From the NCBI RefSeq assembly GCF_000429645.1, contig NZ_KE386933.1, positions 434,001 to 498,000 of the forward strand: a stretch of 64,000 nt of DNA, in the 5' to 3' direction. The notes below the pieces were generated by a model. It was not told the origin of the DNA, ran no database searches, and saw only the letters and a list, made by a program, of their open reading frames with translations. Shown piece by piece: positions 56,886-64,000 of the stretch; position 1 is the stretch's first letter, and each line of letters starts with the position of its first letter. This DNA comes from Niveispirillum irakense DSM 11586. GTDB taxonomy: Bacteria; Pseudomonadota; Alphaproteobacteria; Azospirillales; Azospirillaceae. A program made the translations under genes and the position numbers.

Positions 56886-57024
56886 GCGGTGTAAATGCGC
56901 CTTTGTGAACGCATATCGGCGGGGCGACGATTTTGTGACATTGCCAGATAGCCGAAAGGGCGGTGGCGGCGTTTAGGAGGACAGGCCCAACCGTGGCATC
57001 CCTATCGGAGATGGCGATCCGACC

Positions 57025-57924
57025 ATGCAGCTTCAGACTTCCTCTCTTGCTTCTCCGCGGCCCTTTCTGCGGTGGCTGGCCTTTCCCCTGCTGGCACTGG
57101 CACTTGCCGGATGTGGGACGACATCGGGCCGCGGGGGGACGGATCGTGCGGCAGCCGGCACGCTGGCCACATCCGGCCCCAGCCATATGGAAGGCAGTGC
57201 GCCCGGTACGGCAGCACTGGCCCCCCGCCCGGTCAATAACAATGATCCCCTGGAGGGGATGAACAGGGCCATCTTCTGGTTCAATGATGTGGTGGATACG
57301 GTGCTGCTGCGTCCCCTGGCCGTTGTTTACAAGGCGGTTTTGCCCACGCCGGCGCAAAATGGCGTGCGCAACGCCATGCGCAATCTGCGGGCGCCTTTGG
57401 ATCTTGCCAATCAGCTTCTTCAGGGCGACCTGAACGGGGCCGGCGTGGTGCTGGGCCGCTTCACCATCAATACAACTGTGGGCCTTGGCGGTCTGATCGA
57501 CGTGGCGGGGGAAAACGGGCTGGACTATGAATATGAAAGCCTGGATCAGACCCTGGCGGTCTGGGGTATCCCCGAAGGGCCCTATCTGGTCCTGCCGATC
57601 ATGGGGCCATCTTCGGTGCGTGATGCGGTGGGTTTTGCCGGCGAAGTCTATGCCGATCCGTTGACCAACTGGGCGCAGAATACCGACCGCGACTGGATCG
57701 TTTACACCCGCGCAGGTCTGGTCGGCGTCAGCACGCGCGCCGACGTGCTGGAACCTTTGGATGATTTGAAGCGTAATAGTGTGGACTATTACGCAGCGAT
57801 GCGGGCGCTCTATCGGCAGCGTCGGGATGGAATGATCCGCGACGGTGCCCCAGATCCGTCAACTTTGCCTGCTATCCCTGATTATGACGCCGGAACCAAA
57901 TCCGGTGCCGGCACCTCGCCGTGA
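57025..57924 (+). CDS. mlaA: outer-membrane lipid asymmetry lipoprotein MlaA
   Basis: Lipoprotein of 299 residues of the MlaA/VacJ family that extracts misplaced phospholipids from the outer leaflet. The lipobox is LAGC. Family motifs are DPLEGMNRAIFWFND, the central NTTVGLGGLIDVA and the WGIPEGPYLVLPIMGPSS region, and a DPLTNW motif. It ends inside the frame of the next gene (mlaC) and is probably co-transcribed with it. Confidence 0.94.
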   Translation: MQLQTSSLASPRPFLRWLAFPLLALALAGCGTTSGRGGTDRAAAGTLATSGPSHMEGSAPGTAALAPRPVNNNDPLEGMNRAIFWFNDVVDTVLLRPLAVVYKAVLPTPAQNGVRNAMRNLRAPLDLANQLLQGDLNGAGVVLGRFTINTTVGLGGLIDVAGENGLDYEYESLDQTLAVWGIPEGPYLVLPIMGPSSVRDAVGFAGEVYADPLTNWAQNTDRDWIVYTRAGLVGVSTRADVLEPLDDLKRNSVDYYAAMRALYRQRRDGMIRDGAPDPSTLPAIPDYDAGTKSGAGTSP

Positions 57925-57989
57925 CGCGCATCACTGAAAAGTGCGCCCGTCAGGCTGATGGTGGCGCCAGAACGAAGGACACGAAAGAC

Positions 57990-58661
57990 GTGATCAAGAT
58001 GAAGAACAATCGTCGCACCCTGCTGACCTCCGCCGCCATTGCGCTGATGGCGGGCTTTGGCGCCGCCATCGTTCCGGCGATCGCCCCGCAGCCCGCCTAT
58101 GCCCAGGCGACCCAGGCTCCGCAGGCCGCGGCCGGCTTCGTTCAGTCGCTGGGCGACAAGGCAATTGCCACCCTGGCCGATCCGAAGATTTCCGACGACC
58201 AGTCCAAGGAAATCTTCCGCCAGTTGCTGAACGAGAATTTCGACGTCAATACGATCGGCCGCTTCGTGCTGGGCCGGTACTGGAATTCCGCCAACGAGGC
58301 TCAGCGCAAGGAATATATGGAACTGTTCGAGCGGATGATCGTCGAGGTCTATGCCGAGCGTTTCAGCCAATATGCCGGTGAGAGCTTCAAGGTTGCCGGT
58401 GCGCAGCCCGCAGGCGAGCGTGACGCCGTGGTCAGCAGCCAGGTGCTGCGTCCTTCCGGCCCGCCGGTCAATGTCGCCTGGCGTGTCCGGTCCAAGGATG
58501 GCGGCTTCAAGATCGTCGACGTGGTGGTTGAAAATGTGAGCATGAGCCAGACTCAGCGCTCCGAATTCGCCAGCGTGATCGAGAATAATGGCGGCCGCTT
58601 CCAGGCCCTGCTGGATGCCCTGCGCCAGCGCATCCAGACCGTGCAGGCTCACGCCCAGTAA
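57990..58661 (+). CDS. mlaC: periplasmic phospholipid shuttle MlaC (Tgt2-type)
   Basis: Carrier of 223 residues that moves phospholipid between MlaA and the inner-membrane MlaFEDB complex. GTG 57990 is chosen because GAAGGA lies 10 bp upstream; ATG 57999 and a GTG at 57921 overlapping mlaA are alternatives. The signal sequence has NNRRTLLTSAAIALMAG, which looks Tat-like, with cleavage after AYA. The family core includes IGRFVLGRYWNSA and the GFKIVDVVVENVSM strand. The mlaFED genes are not in this window. Confidence 0.9.
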   Translation: MIKMKNNRRTLLTSAAIALMAGFGAAIVPAIAPQPAYAQATQAPQAAAGFVQSLGDKAIATLADPKISDDQSKEIFRQLLNENFDVNTIGRFVLGRYWNSANEAQRKEYMELFERMIVEVYAERFSQYAGESFKVAGAQPAGERDAVVSSQVLRPSGPPVNVAWRVRSKDGGFKIVDVVVENVSMSQTQRSEFASVIENNGGRFQALLDALRQRIQTVQAHAQ

Positions 58662-58717
58662 GGGGCTGACCCTTTTCGGTTTCGAGTGTTTTACTGCTTC
58701 TTTCTCGTCCCCTTCAG

Positions 58718-58747
58718 CCCGCCGGGTTTACCCGGCGGGTTTTTCTT
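58718..58747 (+). terminator. intrinsic terminator of mlaAC
   Basis: CCCGCCGGG (58718-58726) and CCCGGCGGG (58731-58739) pair around TTTA and are followed by TTTTTCTT. It ends the mlaA-mlaC transcript 57 bp after the mlaC stop. Confidence 0.92.
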
Positions 58748-58758
58748 GTGATGGCGCC

Positions 58759-59538
58759 ATGTTGAAGGAGCTGTTGACCAGCCTGTTCGTGCGCTGTCCG
58801 CAGGATCTGGCGGCGCTGGGCTATCGCTATGCGGCGGTGGCCTGCATGGCGCGCGCCCGGCGTTGTGCCGCCGCCTGGGCACCGCATCAGCAGAATAGCC
58901 GGCAGGCGATCATCGACATGCTGCCCGCTGTACCGGCGGGGACGGACACGGCTGTGATTTTCGGTTCCGGGCCCTGTCTGGATGTGCCGGTCGATGCCTT
59001 GATGCAGCGGTTCCGCCGCTTGATGCTGGTCGATGTGGCCCATCCGCCTTCTGCGCGGCGGCTGGCGCGGCGCCATGCCGGGGTGGAACTGGTAACGGCG
59101 GAATTGACGGGAACGGCCGGCTTTCTGCGCCGACCAACGGGGACGCGGCCACCGCATCCCCATGCGGAGATCGGCTTGGACTGGCCTTCTGTGGGATTGG
59201 TGGTCTCTCTCAACCTTATTTCCCAATTACCGCTTGTCCCGTTGCGGCGGGCCCATCGCCACTGGCCTTCGCTGGATCTCGGCCCCTTTGCCCGTGCCAT
59301 CATCCAGGCCCATCTGGACCATCTGCGCCGGTTCCGATGCCCGGCTTGGGTGATTGGCGATGTCGAACGGCGCGTGCTGGACGGGCAGGGGCGGGTGACG
59401 GAGATGGAAGACCCGCTTTATGGTGTCGCCCTGCCGCCGGGACAGGAATGGGATTGGACAGTTGCCCCCGTGGGGGAACTGTCCGGCGGCTGGTCCATCA
59501 TCAACCGGGTCCGGTCAGTCCGGGTGGACCGACCGTGA
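58759..59538 (+). CDS. Rossmann-fold protein, possible SAM-dependent methyltransferase
   Basis: Protein of 260 residues from ATG 58759, just past the mlaAC terminator. A motif VIFGSGPCLDVPVDALMQ followed by a strand LMLVDVAHPPSARRLARRH looks like methyltransferase motif I and the acidic end of strand 2. A later LVVSLNLISQLPL may be motif IV. The family is not recognised and catalytic activity is uncertain. It is convergent with the MFS gene. Confidence 0.7.
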   Translation: MLKELLTSLFVRCPQDLAALGYRYAAVACMARARRCAAAWAPHQQNSRQAIIDMLPAVPAGTDTAVIFGSGPCLDVPVDALMQRFRRLMLVDVAHPPSARRLARRHAGVELVTAELTGTAGFLRRPTGTRPPHPHAEIGLDWPSVGLVVSLNLISQLPLVPLRRAHRHWPSLDLGPFARAIIQAHLDHLRRFRCPAWVIGDVERRVLDGQGRVTEMEDPLYGVALPPGQEWDWTVAPVGELSGGWSIINRVRSVRVDRP

Positions 59539-59553
59539 CAGGTCAGCGGCTTC

Positions 59554-60744
59554 TCACCGCCGGGTGAAAATCTGTGCACCCAGTGCCAGGGCCGACAGCC
59601 CCCCCGCCAGCAGGCAGACGCCGGTCCAGCCGGCCAGCGACCAGAGTTGCATGGCCGCGGCTGATCCCACGGCGCCGCCCAGGAACATCGCCCCCATGAA
59701 CAGGGTGTTCAGCCGGGCCCGGGCCTGGGGGCGCAGGGAATAGACGATATGCTGGTTGGAAATCAGCGCGGCCTGCACCGCCAGATCCAGCACCACCACG
59801 CCGGCCACCAGCCCGGCCACGCTTTGCCACAGGCCGAAGATGATCCAGGCGCCCAGGGTCAGGGCGGCACCTGCCCGCACCACGGCCCCCGGCCCGCCCT
59901 TGTCGGCCAGCCGACCGGACAAAGGGGCCGCCAGGATGCCCACCAGCCCCAGCACGCCGAACAGGCCGGCCACATCGGCGCCTAAGGCGAAATCCGGCTG
60001 TTGCAGGCGCAGGGCCAGCACGGTCCAGAAGGCGCTGAAGGCCGCGAACATCAGGGCCTGGGTCAGTGCCGCCCGCCGCAGGGCCGGAAATTCCCGCCAC
60101 AGATGCACCAGGGATGTCAGGGCATGGCCGTAGCGCATCTTGCCCTCCGCCGGGCTTTTGGGCAGGTGCAGCGCCATCCATCCCGCCATCGCCACGGCCA
60201 CGGGCACCGCCAGCCAGAACATGGTGCGCCAGCCGCCATGGCTGGCCACAAAGCCCGCGATGGTACGGCTGAGCAGGATGCCGGCCAGCAATCCCGACAT
60301 GACTGTGCCCACCACTGCGCCCCTTTTATGGCCGGGGGCCAGATGGGCGGCGAAGGGGACGATCTGCTGCGCCACGGTGCTGAACAGACCGACCAGCAGC
60401 GATGCGGCGATCAGGGCCGATGCCCCCGGTGCCAGGGCGGCGCAAGCCAAAGCCAGCGCCAGCAGCAGGAAAGTCGCGACCACCAGCAGGCGCCGTTCCA
60501 CCATATCGGCCAGCGGCACCAGCAGGAACAGGCCGGCGGCATAGCCCAACTGGGTGGCGGTGGGCACCAGGCTGATCCCGCCGCCCAGATCCTGGCCGAT
60601 CAGGCCCAGCATGGGCTGGTTGTAATAGATATTGGCGACGGCCACGCCGGCACCGGCCGCCATGGCAAAGGTCAGCCCACGGGAAAGACCGTGGGTCTGG
60701 GGGGCGGGATCATCCAGTGTGCTGGATGCCATCGGGCTATTCAT
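59554..60744 (-). CDS. MFS transporter, drug-efflux type
   Basis: Transporter of 396 residues with 12 predicted helices, from ATG 60744 with AAGGAGTGA upstream. The N-terminal [10 protein letters not shown], the loop motif ADMVERR between helices 2 and 3, and [11 protein letters not shown] between helices 8 and 9 are MFS signatures; the whole resembles the YnfM/YgaY-like group. It is divergent from a LysR gene, the usual setup for regulator-controlled exporters. Substrate unknown. Confidence 0.9.
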   Translation of the reverse strand: MNSPMASSTLDDPAPQTHGLSRGLTFAMAAGAGVAVANIYYNQPMLGLIGQDLGGGISLVPTATQLGYAAGLFLLVPLADMVERRLLVVATFLLLALALACAALAPGASALIAASLLVGLFSTVAQQIVPFAAHLAPGHKRGAVVGTVMSGLLAGILLSRTIAGFVASHGGWRTMFWLAVPVAVAMAGWMALHLPKSPAEGKMRYGHALTSLVHLWREFPALRRAALTQALMFAAFSAFWTVLALRLQQPDFALGADVAGLFGVLGLVGILAAPLSGRLADKGGPGAVVRAGAALTLGAWIIFGLWQSVAGLVAGVVVLDLAVQAALISNQHIVYSLRPQARARLNTLFMGAMFLGGAVGSAAAMQLWSLAGWTGVCLLAGGLSALALGAQIFTRR

Positions 60745-60827
60745 GACCGTCACTCCTTGTACCGGTCCTTGCGGGTTCATGGCATGCACTCTGGATTGAA
60801 ACGTAAACCGGTGGTAGTCAGGGTGAT

Positions 60828-60845
60828 CGATATGTCAGCATATCG
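60828..60845. promoter_or_regulatory. palindrome CGATATG-N4-CATATCG between MFS and LysR genes
   Basis: A perfect 7-bp inverted repeat (60828-60834 and 60839-60845) with 4 bp between, ending 9 bp before the LysR start. Its position in the divergent promoter fits a LysR binding site controlling both genes. Confidence 0.6.
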
Positions 60846-60854
60846 GAAAATGAT

Positions 60855-61733
60855 ATGATCAACCTTGCCGATGCGGAAGTGCTGGTGGAAGCGGTGACGG
60901 CCGGCAGTCTGGCGGCGGCATCCCGCCGGCTGGGGATTGCCCCCATGGTGGCGTCGCGGCGGCTGGCGGCGCTGGAAGCGGAACTGGGGGTGCGGCTGGT
61001 CCATCGCACCACGCGCGCCCTGTCTCTGACCACGGCGGGGGAGGCGTTCCTGCCCCATGCCCGTGCCCTCCTGGAAGGGGAGGCGGGCGCCCGGGCCGCC
61101 TTGCGACCGGAGGCGCTGGGCGCGTCCGGGCTGCTCCGGGTCAGTGCGTCTAACGCTTTTGCCCGCAAGATCATCGGCCCGCTTCTGCCCCCTTTCCTGG
61201 CCGCCCATCCGGCGCTGAAGGTGGAAGTGCTGGCCACCGACCACCGGGTGGATCTTGCAGCCGATGGTGTGGATCTGGCCATCCGCGCCGGCCGTGTGCT
61301 GGATAACAGCCAGATGGCGAAACGGCTGGGGGACAGCCCGCGTCATCTTTATGCGTCACCGGCCTATCTGGCGGCACGGGGGCAACCGCGCCGGCTGGCT
61401 GATCTGGTTGACCATGATTGCCTGACCCAGACCAGTCTTCCCTATTGGGATTTCATGATCGACGGACATGTGCTGCATCATCGTGTCCAGAGCCGGTTGA
61501 GCGCCAACAGCATCGACATGATCCATGAGGCTTGTGTTGCCGGTGCCGGTATCGCCTGCATGGCCGACTGGAATGCCACGCGGGAGGTGACCGGCGGGAT
61601 GCTGGTGCCGCTGACGCTGGAGGATGCTGTGGTTGAAACCTGGGGCATCTGGGCCATCACCCCCAGCCCCCGACTGGTGCCGCCCAAGGTGCGGCTGTTC
61701 GTGGCCGCCGTGCAGGAACGGCTTCAGCAATGA
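60855..61733 (+). CDS. LysR-family transcriptional regulator
   Basis: Regulator of 292 residues. The N-terminal winged helix (about 1-60) reads AVTAGSLAAASRRLGIAPMVASRRLAALE; the effector domain (about 90-290) contains GLLRVSASNAFARKII and DLAADGVDLAIRAG, typical of the CrgA/AaeR-like subgroup. It is divergent from the MFS exporter, with a palindrome between, and likely controls it. The downstream isochorismatase-like gene may also belong to its regulon. Confidence 0.93.
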   Translation: MINLADAEVLVEAVTAGSLAAASRRLGIAPMVASRRLAALEAELGVRLVHRTTRALSLTTAGEAFLPHARALLEGEAGARAALRPEALGASGLLRVSASNAFARKIIGPLLPPFLAAHPALKVEVLATDHRVDLAADGVDLAIRAGRVLDNSQMAKRLGDSPRHLYASPAYLAARGQPRRLADLVDHDCLTQTSLPYWDFMIDGHVLHHRVQSRLSANSIDMIHEACVAGAGIACMADWNATREVTGGMLVPLTLEDAVVETWGIWAITPSPRLVPPKVRLFVAAVQERLQQ

Positions 61734-61842
61734 TCCCCCTGTCCGGGCTGAAGTCCGGGCGGTGAATGGTTCGCTGTTAAAAGTTCTAAAGGGGATGGTT
61801 AACAGGGCGGGCAAGGGCGGTTTCTGCGGCTAAGATCAGCGG

Positions 61843-61863
61843 CGAACGAACAGACATCGTTCG
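61843..61863. promoter_or_regulatory. inverted repeat CGAACGA-N7-TCGTTCG upstream of the hydrolase gene
   Basis: A perfect 7-bp inverted repeat (61843-61849 and 61857-61863) about 95-110 bp before the hydrolase start. Size and symmetry suit a TetR- or LysR-type operator; the regulator is unknown. Confidence 0.45.
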
Positions 61864-61955
61864 GCATCCATAAACAACCGCTTCTATTCAAAACGATCAG
61901 GGCCAGCGCTTCTGACGCGGCCGGCCCGCGCCCGCACATGAAGGAAACCCATCCC

Positions 61956-62615
61956 ATGTCCATTACCGCGACCCCGACGCCCGGTCCGCTGCTGCTGACC
62001 CCGGCGGATCACACCCTGATCATGATCGATTTCCAGTCGCAGATGGCCTTTGCGACCAAGTCGATTGATGCGGTGGAGCTGCGCAACAACGCCGCCCTGG
62101 TGGCCCATGCCGCCAAGGGTTTCGGCGTTTCCACCATCCTGACCACGGTGGCGGAAAAGAGCTTTTCTGGCCCGATGTTCGGGGAAATCACCGACGCTTT
62201 CCCCGGCCAGAAGCTGCTGGACCGCACCTCCATGAACACCTGGGAAGATGCCCCGGTGATTGCGGAAGTGAACAAGATCGGCAAGGATCGTCTGGTCTTC
62301 TGCGGCCTGTGGACGTCCGTTTGCATCGTCGGCCCCACCCTGTCGGCGCTGGCCCAGGGCTATGAGGTCTATGTGATCGCCGATGCCTGCGGCGATGTCT
62401 CCACCGAAGCGCATGACCGCGCCATGGACCGCATGGTGCAGGCCGGCGTCCGCCCGATGACCTCGCTGCAATACATGCTGGAATTGCAGCGCGATTGGGC
62501 GCGGGGTGAGACCTATGACCTGACCACCGGCATCGCCCGGAAGTTCGGCGGCGCCTATGGCCTGGGCATCACCTATGCCAAGACAATGTTCGGTGCGTCC
62601 GAAGGCGGGCATTGA
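61956..62615 (+). CDS. isochorismatase-family cysteine hydrolase, YcaC-like
   Basis: Cysteine hydrolase of 219 residues from ATG 61956, with AAGGA about 11 bp upstream; ATG 61938 is an alternative. The triad is Asp in LIMIDFQSQM, Lys in the central region (probably in KIGKDRL) and Cys in CGLWTSVCIVG. The closest known type is YcaC, an octameric hydrolase with unknown natural substrate. It ends with a strong terminator and is probably expressed alone. Confidence 0.88.
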   Translation: MSITATPTPGPLLLTPADHTLIMIDFQSQMAFATKSIDAVELRNNAALVAHAAKGFGVSTILTTVAEKSFSGPMFGEITDAFPGQKLLDRTSMNTWEDAPVIAEVNKIGKDRLVFCGLWTSVCIVGPTLSALAQGYEVYVIADACGDVSTEAHDRAMDRMVQAGVRPMTSLQYMLELQRDWARGETYDLTTGIARKFGGAYGLGITYAKTMFGASEGGH

Positions 62616-62622
62616 GGGGTGT

Positions 62623-62672
62623 AGCAGGCTTGGCCGGTGGAGGCACTGCTTCTCCGGCCAAGCCTGCTTTTG
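62623..62672 (+). terminator. intrinsic terminator of the hydrolase gene
   Basis: AGCAGGCTTGGCCGG (62623-62637) pairs over 15 bp with CCGGCCAAGCCTGCT (62654-62668), followed by TTTG. It begins 8 bp after the stop; the T-run is short but the stem is strong. Confidence 0.75.
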
Positions 62673-62707
62673 TGAGTGATCGTTTTACTGGATCGTTTCC
62701 GCTCCCA

Positions 62708-62800
62708 TCCACCGTCACCCCGGCGAAGGCCGGGGTCCAGGGGCCACAAGCGCTTCGCCCTACGATACTGGACCCCGGCCTTCGCCGGGGTGACGGTGGA
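62708..62800. repeat. 33-bp perfect inverted repeat of REP type
   Basis: Arms 62708-62740 and 62768-62800 are exact complements around a 27-bp loop. Each arm holds an inner palindrome CCCCGGC-GAAG-GCCGGGG. Elements of this kind (CCCCGGC...GCCGGGG followed by GTGAC) are common dispersed repeats in alphaproteobacteria. It lies in an intergenic gap; no second copy is in this window. Reading it as coding gives a spurious N-terminal extension to xapX. Confidence 0.85.
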
Positions 62801-62869
62801 AAAAGGGATGGTTGCGGACAGCCCTCATTCAAGACCGCCGGAAAATGCCCCCCACCCAGGAGCCCGCCC

Positions 62870-63127
62870 ATGAAGCCCTATCTTCTCTCTCTCGCCGCCG
62901 GGCTGCTGGTTGGTGTCATCTACAGCCTGTTGAATGTGCGTTCCCCCGCGCCGCCGACCATCGCGCTGGTAGGGTTGCTGGGCATCCTGCTGGGGGAACA
63001 GGTCATTCCCGTGGCCAAGCGTCTGTTCGGGGGTGAATCCGTTGTCTCTTACCTCCGCACCGGCTGCGCCAATCATGTGATGGGCCGCCTGCCGGACGCG
63101 CAGGATAATGAAAGCCGGCCATCATGA
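62870..63127 (+). CDS. XapX-domain membrane protein
   Basis: Protein of 85 residues from ATG 62870 with AGGAG upstream. The first 50 residues are a XapX (DUF1427) domain with two membrane helices: MKPYLLSLAAGLLVGVIYSL and TIALVGLLGILLGEQVIP. A frame extending back to 62612 runs through the inverted repeat and is not real. The stop overlaps the start of the amidohydrolase (ATGA), and XapX proteins often occur beside such metabolic genes. Confidence 0.85.
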   Translation: MKPYLLSLAAGLLVGVIYSLLNVRSPAPPTIALVGLLGILLGEQVIPVAKRLFGGESVVSYLRTGCANHVMGRLPDAQDNESRPS

Positions 63128-64000
63128 CCGGGCTGACGCGCCGGGGCACCTTGAAGGGTGCCGCATCCCTTTTCATGACCCCGTTCCTTGCTGACCCTGG
63201 GAGAGCCGCCATGCCCGGCACCGATCTGATCCTCACCAACGCCAAGATCACCACGCTGGACCGCGCCAACCCGCAGGCCCAGGCGGTTGCCATCCGCGAC
63301 GGGCGCTTCCTGGCGGTGGGCACGGAGGCGGAGGTGCGCGCCGCTGCCGCCCCCGATGCCAAGATCATCGATGCCAAGGGCCGCCGCGTTATCCCCGGCC
63401 TGATCGACAGCCACATGCACATCATCCGGGGTGGGCTGAATTACAATATGGAACTGCGCTGGGACGGGGTGCCGACCCTGGCCGACGCCATGGCCATGCT
63501 GAAGAAACAGGCCGAGGTGACGCCGCCGCCGCAATGGGTGCGGGTGGTCGGCGGTTTCACCGAACATCAGTTCGCCGAAAAGCGCCTGCCGACGCTGGAG
63601 GAGATCAACCAGGCGGCCCCGGAAACCCCGGTCTTCATCCTGCATCTCTATGACCGGGCGCTGCTGAACCGGGCCGCCCTGCGCGTGGTGGGCTATACAC
63701 GCGACACACCCAACCCGCCGGGGGGTGAGATCATCCGGGATGGCAATGGGGAGCCGACGGGCCTGCTGCTGGCCAAGCCCAACGCCACCATCCTTTATTC
63801 CACGCTGGCCAAGGGGCCGAAGCTGGCCCCCGAATATCAGCTCAATTCCACCCGCCATTTCATGCGGGAAATGAACCGGCTGGGCGTGACCGGGGTGATT
63901 GATGCCGGTGGCGGCTTCCAGAATTACCCGGACGATTATCAGATCATTGAGAAGCTGCATGGCGATGGCGAGTTGACGCTGCGCATCTCCTACAACCTGT
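63124..64000 (+). CDS. Tat-exported amidohydrolase family 3 protein (partial, 3' end outside window)
   Basis: Metal-dependent hydrolase; 292 residues are visible and the frame runs off the window end. The N terminus TRRGTLKGAASLFM is a twin-arginine signal. The amidohydrolase start has TNAKITTLD and VIPGLIDSHMHI, with the HxH metal motif. It resembles YtcJ-like proteins of amidohydrolase family 3. ATG 63124 overlaps the xapX stop by 4 bp, indicating coupling. Substrate unknown. Confidence 0.9.
   Translation, partial: MTGLTRRGTLKGAASLFMTPFLADPGRAAMPGTDLILTNAKITTLDRANPQAQAVAIRDGRFLAVGTEAEVRAAAAPDAKIIDAKGRRVIPGLIDSHMHIIRGGLNYNMELRWDGVPTLADAMAMLKKQAEVTPPPQWVRVVGGFTEHQFAEKRLPTLEEINQAAPETPVFILHLYDRALLNRAALRVVGYTRDTPNPPGGEIIRDGNGEPTGLLLAKPNATILYSTLAKGPKLAPEYQLNSTRHFMREMNRLGVTGVIDAGGGFQNYPDDYQIIEKLHGDGELTLRISYNL

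Noticed and set aside
56830-57024. SAM riboswitch ahead of the metF operon
   Set aside because: No SAM-I or SAM-II core is seen; a protein operator palindrome explains the symmetry better.
62612-62869. N-terminal extension of xapX through the inverted repeat
   Set aside because: The extension encodes translated repeat (VTPAKAGVQ, LDPGLRRGDG) and the XapX domain starts at ATG 62870 with a good ribosome site.

Overview
This 64 kb window is GC-rich chromosomal DNA of an alphaproteobacterium. Gene content fits the Rhodospirillales, probably a relative of Azospirillum or Niveispirillum: a two-domain MaeB malic enzyme, a PstA with a DUF3333-type N-terminal domain, an ArsR-methyltransferase fusion overlapping metF, DgcA, XapX and chemoreceptors. 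The genus is an inference from gene content, not a measurement. No rRNA, tRNA, CRISPR array, prophage or insertion sequence was found. Both ends cut genes: a chemoreceptor at the left (minus strand) and an amidohydrolase at the right (plus strand).

Layout. 1-8.9 kb: chemoreceptor, two divergent PepSY genes joined to an OmpR-family two-component pair, a secreted alpha/beta hydrolase, a soluble hybrid histidine kinase, a nitronate-monooxygenase-like flavoprotein and a ParE-type toxin-antitoxin pair. 9-19.4 kb: maeB, then the complete phosphate module phoR-pstSCAB-phoU-phoB, with a Pho box, a leader hairpin and a likely attenuator around pstS. 19.5-25.4 kb: two adjacent pentapeptide-repeat proteins, dgcA (perhaps coupled to a tiny upstream ORF), a membrane protein and an FG-GAP/UnbV protein. 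25.6-33.8 kb: nrdA and nrdB, each with NrdR-box-like promoter sites, kept apart by 5.3 kb holding a chemoreceptor, a Tat-exported aldo/keto reductase and two EF-hand lipoproteins. 33.9-38.7 kb: a YjaB-like acetyltransferase and two adjacent M13 metallopeptidases. 38.8-44.4 kb: TIGR02444 protein, phosphofructokinase, greA and carB. 44.6-50.6 kb: a degenerate GGDEF/EAL-like protein, three small proteins, a repeat-bearing protein of unknown function and a Phd/VapC pair. 50.6-54.9 kb: ettA and two adjacent lipoproteins with long charged coiled coils. 54.9-64 kb: metF with its ArsR-methyltransferase, mlaA-mlaC, a Rossmann-type protein, an MFS exporter divergent from a LysR regulator, an isochorismatase-like hydrolase, a 33-bp inverted repeat of REP type, and xapX overlapping the amidohydrolase.

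How it works together. The phosphate genes form one sensing and uptake unit. The nrd genes look co-regulated through NrdR although physically split. metF and its regulator share four bases and a perfect promoter palindrome. mlaA-mlaC belong to outer-membrane lipid transport. A recurring theme is local duplication: pentapeptide proteins, EF-hand lipoproteins, M13 peptidases and charged lipoproteins all occur as neighbouring paralogue pairs, mostly envelope proteins. Three control regions carry direct repeats of 11-bp period typical of OmpR/PhoB-type regulators. I see no clear new defence or mobile system; the least explained loci are the protein at 48175-49812 and the lipoprotein pair at 52477-54886.
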